The notes under the pieces were generated by a model that searched no databases, was not told where the DNA came from, and saw only the letters and a list, made by a program, of their open reading frames with translations. This document shows, piece by piece, positions 60,199 to 64,000 of a DNA stretch of 64,000 nt. The stretch comes from Candidatus Cloacimonadota bacterium. Lineage in GTDB: Bacteria > Cloacimonadota > Cloacimonadia > Cloacimonadales > Cloacimonadaceae. Numbering within the stretch: the stretch's first letter is position 1; the number at the start of each line of letters is the position of its first letter. The stretch covers positions 1 through 64,000 of the forward strand of contig JAAYEF010000010.1 of NCBI GenBank assembly GCA_012728875.1, read 5' to 3'. The position numbers were made by a program, and so were the translations under genes.

Positions 60199-63018
60199 TT
60201 AGGGCGCTTCCTCCGTCTTTTCGGGCAGCATGGTCACGCTGAGCTTGTTGGGCTCAAAATCCAGATAGAGCCTGGCTGTGGAGATCATTCTTTCCAGGTT
60301 GATCAGCTCAAAACTCTCGGGACGCTGCAAAAACTCCGTCAAGGGACGGCTCAGCCGGATGTTTTCCTCGATGTTTCTCAGCCAATAGCGGTTGGATTTC
60401 ACGCTTTCCAGATATTGCTGTTTCAGGGTTTCGCGGGCGGTGACGATGTATCTTTCCTCCAAGTGTCCGGTTCGGAGGCTGTCCAGCGTGGCAAATATGG
60501 CTTCGCTGAGTTCGTCCACGCGCTGGGGCGAACACGCCATGAAGGTGCCCAAAAAGTAGCCGGGAACGGGGATTTCCGAGGTTTGGGACATGGCTTGGAT
60601 CATGTAAACCCCGCTGCGTTCCTCGCGGATGTTTTCGCGCAGCTTGTCGTTCAAGATCAGCTCCAACGCCTCCAGATCCACTTCGTTTTGCACGCTGTGA
60701 AGATAGGCGCCGCTCTTGAAGTGAGCGGCAAAAGCGCGGTCGCTGCCCTTGCGGAGCACCACTTCCTTTTGTCCCTTGAAGTTGCGCATGCCAACGTCCA
60801 CCAAGCTTTCCATCCTGCCGCCGGTGGGCAGGTTTCCAAGATAGATCTGGCAAAACTGTTTCAGGCTCGCTTCGTCGTAGTTTCCCACGATCACAAAGCT
60901 GAAATCCGAGAAATCGCTGAAGCGGTCACGGTAGATGCGCTGCACGGTTTCCAGGCTTGCCGTATCCAGATCCACGGAAGCCAGATCCACGGAATAGGGA
61001 TGGTTGTCCTGCACTTCCTTGAAAAGCCTGTTGATAAACACCTGCATGGGTTCCAGCATCAGGTTTTCGTTGGAGTTTTTGGTGCGACGGATGAAGGAGG
61101 CAAAGTCCTGCGCGTCAAATCTGGCGTTTGTGGCATATTGGAACAGCATTTGGAACATCAGTTCCATATCCTTGGGAGAGCAGGAGCCGCTGAGCCCTTC
61201 GCTGTAGGCTCCCAGCTTGATGCCGGCTCTGGCAAGCTTTCCGCTGGTGGCCTTGTTCAGGTTCACGCTGTCAAATTTTCCAAAGCCGGATTCGGAAACA
61301 TATTGCGCCAGGACCATCGCCGAAGGCAGGTCTGTTTCGGGATAGCGGGTGTAGCCGCCGGGGCTGGTGGCGCTCAGTAAAACCTCGTCGTTTTTAAAGT
61401 TCGTCTTTTTGGCATAAACCTTCACGCCGTTTGCCAAAACCCAAGTGTTGATGCCGGTTTCGGCGTCATATTCCTCGCTTTTGATCGCCACTGCTTCGGG
61501 GATGGCTTCCATGATGGGCTCATTCACGGTTTTATCTTCATAAGCCTCGATCTCTTGGGAACTTACATTTCTTGCGATCTCCAAAAGCCGCTCCTGGCTG
61601 GGATAGCTCAAGCCCGCTTTTTCGGGAGCGCCGATGGCTATGAACAGATTTTCATCCTGAATGAGGCTCGCCACAACGGCGTTCACCTCTTCCAGAGAAA
61701 CGGTTGGCAAGAGAAATTCGATTCTACTTTCCTGATCCTCAGCGCTCATAACCACCTTTTGGTTTGCAATGGCGTCGATCAATTCCCAGGCGACGGAGTC
61801 TGATTCCTGCGTATCTTTTTGAGCCACAGCCTGTTCCAGATCACGCATCAGTTCAGCCTTGGCGCGTTCGAACTCCGTGGGCAAAAAGCCAAAGCGCTGA
61901 ACCCTTTCCGCTTCCGTCAAAATGGTTTGCAGAGCGTTTTCCGCTTCCCCGGGACTGAAGAGCGCATAAACCGCGGCGGTGGACATGGTTCGCAGCATCG
62001 AATACTCGAACGCCATGGCAAAGGAATAGGGCGGCTCGGGCTTTTTGCTGTGTTCGCTGAGGCGGGCATTGAACATTGTGTAAAACAGATGGCTCTTCAT
62101 TTCTTCCCGCAGGTCATGGTAGCTTTTATACTCTGTCACCGGCTTTTTCCACATCACCTGGATCACATTTTGGGCATATTCGGGGTCGGTGGCGACCACT
62201 GCCAGGGGTTCAGGATTTGCAGGAACCGAAAAATCCTCGCGCGGACGCGGGTTTTCCCGGGCGGGGATGGAGCCGAAATACTCCTCCACCAGTTCCAGCA
62301 TTTCCTGCGGATCAAAGTCGCCCACGATCACCACACTCTGCAGGTCCGGGCGATACCAGTCATGATAAAAACGCTTGATGGTTTCGTGCTCAAAACTGCT
62401 GATCACATTGTAAGTGCCGATGGGAGAGCGTTCCGCATAGCGCGAACCCGCCAGGAAAACTTCGTTTTGAGCGTCTCGGATGCGGGTTCCGGCATCCTGT
62501 CCCATGCGCCATTCCTCAATGATCACACCGCGTTCGCTTTCGATTTCAGCGCCTTCAAAGCTCACCTGATGTGCCATGTCGGAAAGGATCAGCAGTCCCT
62601 TGTTCAGCTTTTCGGCGTCGTCTGTGGGGATTTTGAAGGTGTAAACCGTAAAATCATAGCTGGTCATGCCGTTCAAACCGTTGTAATAGCCCATGCCGAT
62701 GGAGCTTAGATAGTTCACCACCTCGGTTTTGGCAAAGTTTTTGGTGCCGTTGAACGCCATGTGTTCCGTGAAATGCGCCAGACCACACTGGTCATCGTCT
62801 TCATTCACGGAGCCAACGTCCACATACAGCCGCATCTCGGCGATGTTTTCCGGCTTGGCGTTGCGTTTGATGTAATAGCTGAGCCCGTTTTCCAGGCGTC
62901 CTGCCAGCAATTCCGGGTCCTGGGGCAGGGGAAAATTCCTCAAGTTGGGCACTTGCGCCCAAAGACCGGCAAAAAGCAGTGTAACAAGCAGTGATAGCAG
63001 AATCTTGCGGGATTTCAT
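60199..63018 (-). CDS. Exported M16-family zinc metallopeptidase
   Basis: A 939-residue pitrilysin-like protease with signal peptide MKSRKILLSLLVTLLFAGLWAQ. The zinc-binding inverted HxxEH motif is HFTEH (82-86) in LAHFTEHMAFNGTKNF, with the third ligand in ESERGVIIEEW. Typical M16 repeat domains follow to the C-terminus (second half with VSESGFGKF, VGNYDEASLKQF), arranged as two halves of about 450 residues. Likely degrades peptides in the periplasm or at the surface. 17 bp downstream of the lipoprotein gene, so probably one transcript. Confidence 0.9.
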   Translation of the reverse strand: MKSRKILLSLLVTLLFAGLWAQVPNLRNFPLPQDPELLAGRLENGLSYYIKRNAKPENIAEMRLYVDVGSVNEDDDQCGLAHFTEHMAFNGTKNFAKTEVVNYLSSIGMGYYNGLNGMTSYDFTVYTFKIPTDDAEKLNKGLLILSDMAHQVSFEGAEIESERGVIIEEWRMGQDAGTRIRDAQNEVFLAGSRYAERSPIGTYNVISSFEHETIKRFYHDWYRPDLQSVVIVGDFDPQEMLELVEEYFGSIPARENPRPREDFSVPANPEPLAVVATDPEYAQNVIQVMWKKPVTEYKSYHDLREEMKSHLFYTMFNARLSEHSKKPEPPYSFAMAFEYSMLRTMSTAAVYALFSPGEAENALQTILTEAERVQRFGFLPTEFERAKAELMRDLEQAVAQKDTQESDSVAWELIDAIANQKVVMSAEDQESRIEFLLPTVSLEEVNAVVASLIQDENLFIAIGAPEKAGLSYPSQERLLEIARNVSSQEIEAYEDKTVNEPIMEAIPEAVAIKSEEYDAETGINTWVLANGVKVYAKKTNFKNDEVLLSATSPGGYTRYPETDLPSAMVLAQYVSESGFGKFDSVNLNKATSGKLARAGIKLGAYSEGLSGSCSPKDMELMFQMLFQYATNARFDAQDFASFIRRTKNSNENLMLEPMQVFINRLFKEVQDNHPYSVDLASVDLDTASLETVQRIYRDRFSDFSDFSFVIVGNYDEASLKQFCQIYLGNLPTGGRMESLVDVGMRNFKGQKEVVLRKGSDRAFAAHFKSGAYLHSVQNEVDLEALELILNDKLRENIREERSGVYMIQAMSQTSEIPVPGYFLGTFMACSPQRVDELSEAIFATLDSLRTGHLEERYIVTARETLKQQYLESVKSNRYWLRNIEENIRLSRPLTEFLQRPESFELINLERMISTARLYLDFEPNKLSVTMLPEKTEEAP

Positions 63019-63035
63019 AATTTAATAGGCTTCCT

Positions 63036-63656
63036 TTATTCGGGATCGTTGATTGTGATCAAAAATTGGGTGTCCACTTCCAGGATGTTTTCCGGGTCAC
63101 CATAGGTCAAAATTCTGCCGTCCTCCATTTCCAGCACGGCAAAATAGTAGAAATTGTTGTTGCTGGTGGCATAATCCACCGGAAGATGCTTGAAGCTGCC
63201 GGGAGCCACGGAACCCAGGTTGAAGGCAGCGGTCACGCCCACAAAGTTGTGCCGCATCAGCTCGACCTTTTCAATGGCTTGGCTGCTTTGGTTCACCACC
63301 TTGAAGCTGGCGCGGTTCGGCTTCAAAAAAGCCTTGGTCACTTTGCCCGCCTTCACCGTCGTGGTTGTGGTATCCTGGTAGGCCTGGTTGTCCTCATCGT
63401 AGATTCGATAGGTTTCCCCGATCAAACGCACGGGGACGGACACACTCACGTTGGGGTTGAAAAAATGCTGCTTGTCCGTCTCGATGTCAAATCCGCGTTC
63501 GGATTTTGCGGGAATGACCACCTCATCTCCATCTCCCACAGTGGCATACACCGGAAACGAAGTTTCGTTTATGATACGAAATTCCCCGCCGGATTCGCAG
63601 GCTGTCAAAAGGATCAGCGCCAGCAGGAGGATTAACAAGGGATAAAGGCGTTTCAT
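63036..63656 (-). CDS. Lipoprotein of unknown function
   Basis: A 206-residue protein starting at the ATG before MKRLYPLLILLLALILLTAC, after AAAGGAG; a 105-base upstream extension of the frame is unlikely. Lipobox LLTAC gives a lipid-modified Cys. The mature part is beta-rich (FRIINETSFPVYATVGDGDEVVIPA, SFKVVNQSSQAIEKVELM), with an Ig-like arrangement. It heads a two-gene unit with the M16 peptidase, so it may assist or anchor that enzyme; this is positional inference only. Confidence 0.7.
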   Translation of the reverse strand: MKRLYPLLILLLALILLTACESGGEFRIINETSFPVYATVGDGDEVVIPAKSERGFDIETDKQHFFNPNVSVSVPVRLIGETYRIYDEDNQAYQDTTTTTVKAGKVTKAFLKPNRASFKVVNQSSQAIEKVELMRHNFVGVTAAFNLGSVAPGSFKHLPVDYATSNNNFYYFAVLEMEDGRILTYGDPENILEVDTQFLITINDPE

Positions 63657-63869
63657 GGCATTCACTCCTTTCTGTGGCAGGCTTTTCAGCCAAAAAAGCC
63701 GCAGCCCGCCCACAAGATTTTTCTTTAAAGCAAAACTTTTGACCATCGCCCTTGTTGTCAAGTACTATCTTCTGCGCCTCAGCGACAGCTTTTTTCACTT
63801 TATCCTTGACACCAGTGCCCCTTCCCCCGGATGGTTTTGGCTGCTTAAAATAACGCTCAAGAGGACCTG

Positions 63870-64000
63870 ATGAACGACGGATTCCTTCCCAAAAACGATT
63901 CCAGCTCCATCTTTTTTGCCGACCGCGCAAAGGAATGCAGCGAAGATATAAAGAACCTGTTTTACCGCCATTTGGAATATTCCCTGGTGAAAGACACCAC
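63870..64000 (+). CDS. Partial gene, possibly glycogen phosphorylase N-terminus
   Basis: ATG 63870 follows GAGG and opens a frame that runs off the window. The 43 visible residues include SEDIKNLFYRHLEYSLVKD, which resembles the start of glycogen/starch phosphorylases (helix before a HxEYSLGKD-like segment). Too little is present to be sure. Confidence 0.4.
   Translation, partial: MNDGFLPKNDSSSIFFADRAKECSEDIKNLFYRHLEYSLVKDT

Noticed and set aside
1-64000. tRNA, rRNA or CRISPR array
   Set aside because: No cloverleaf-like gene, rRNA stretch or regularly spaced short repeat with unique spacers was seen by eye on either strand.

Overview
The window looks like a chromosome segment from a Cloacimonadota-type bacterium (FCB superphylum). 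This is inferred, not proven. The grounds are very large secreted beta-sandwich proteins, two proteins with type IX secretion (T9SS) C-terminal tails, a PorX-like regulator (receiver plus PglZ domain) with a PorY-like histidine kinase nearby, a large single-chain pyruvate:ferredoxin oxidoreductase, and housekeeping genes with Gram-negative surface-polysaccharide functions.

Layout. 1-2.5 kb: an IS1634-family element with 18-bp inverted repeats (194-2289), apparently nested in the remains of another transposase gene. 2.5-20.6 kb: a secretome block with a subtilisin-like protease, two giant adhesin-like or surface proteins, two T9SS-tail proteins and a TPR/helix-turn-helix protein, each with its own terminator where one is visible. 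21-23.6 kb: an IS4-family transposase with a hairpin over its ribosome binding site, then AT-rich spacer with two DnaA-box-like sites and a small HTH gene. 23.6-38 kb: an accessory region holding an OLD-family ATPase/TOPRIM nuclease, a GLUG-repeat secreted protein, an McrB/McrC-like pair, and an AT-rich cassette of three unrecognised genes (Arf/Ras-like GTPase, tail-anchored protein, unknown). hisC sits alone between the last two. A dispersed intergenic repeat recurs beside the HTH, OLD and GLUG genes.

38-48.7 kb: an exported beta-helix protein, then a tightly packed plus-strand operon: tpiA, serS, a Wzz-like chain-length protein, an O-antigen ligase/polymerase, mazG, a PorY-like kinase, nnr, a sulfite-oxidase-fold protein lacking the Mo-ligand cysteine, and an exported MORN/YwqK-like protein. 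49.4-51 kb: a nucleotide-sugar dehydrogenase on the minus strand, bracketed by inverted copies of an intergenic repeat. 51.8-56.2 kb: panB, a helical protein of unknown function, a PorX-like regulator, tsaE and a SIMPL-domain protein. 56.5-63.7 kb (minus strand): pyruvate:ferredoxin oxidoreductase, an M16 peptidase and a lipoprotein. The right edge cuts a gene that may be glycogen phosphorylase.

How it fits together: the PorX/PorY-like pair probably controls the secretion machinery that exports the tailed surface proteins at the left of the window, while the wzz-like, ligase and nucleotide-sugar dehydrogenase genes supply surface polysaccharide. The 23-38 kb region reads as a defence island. 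Its least explained part is the GTPase cassette at 35.5-37.7 kb.
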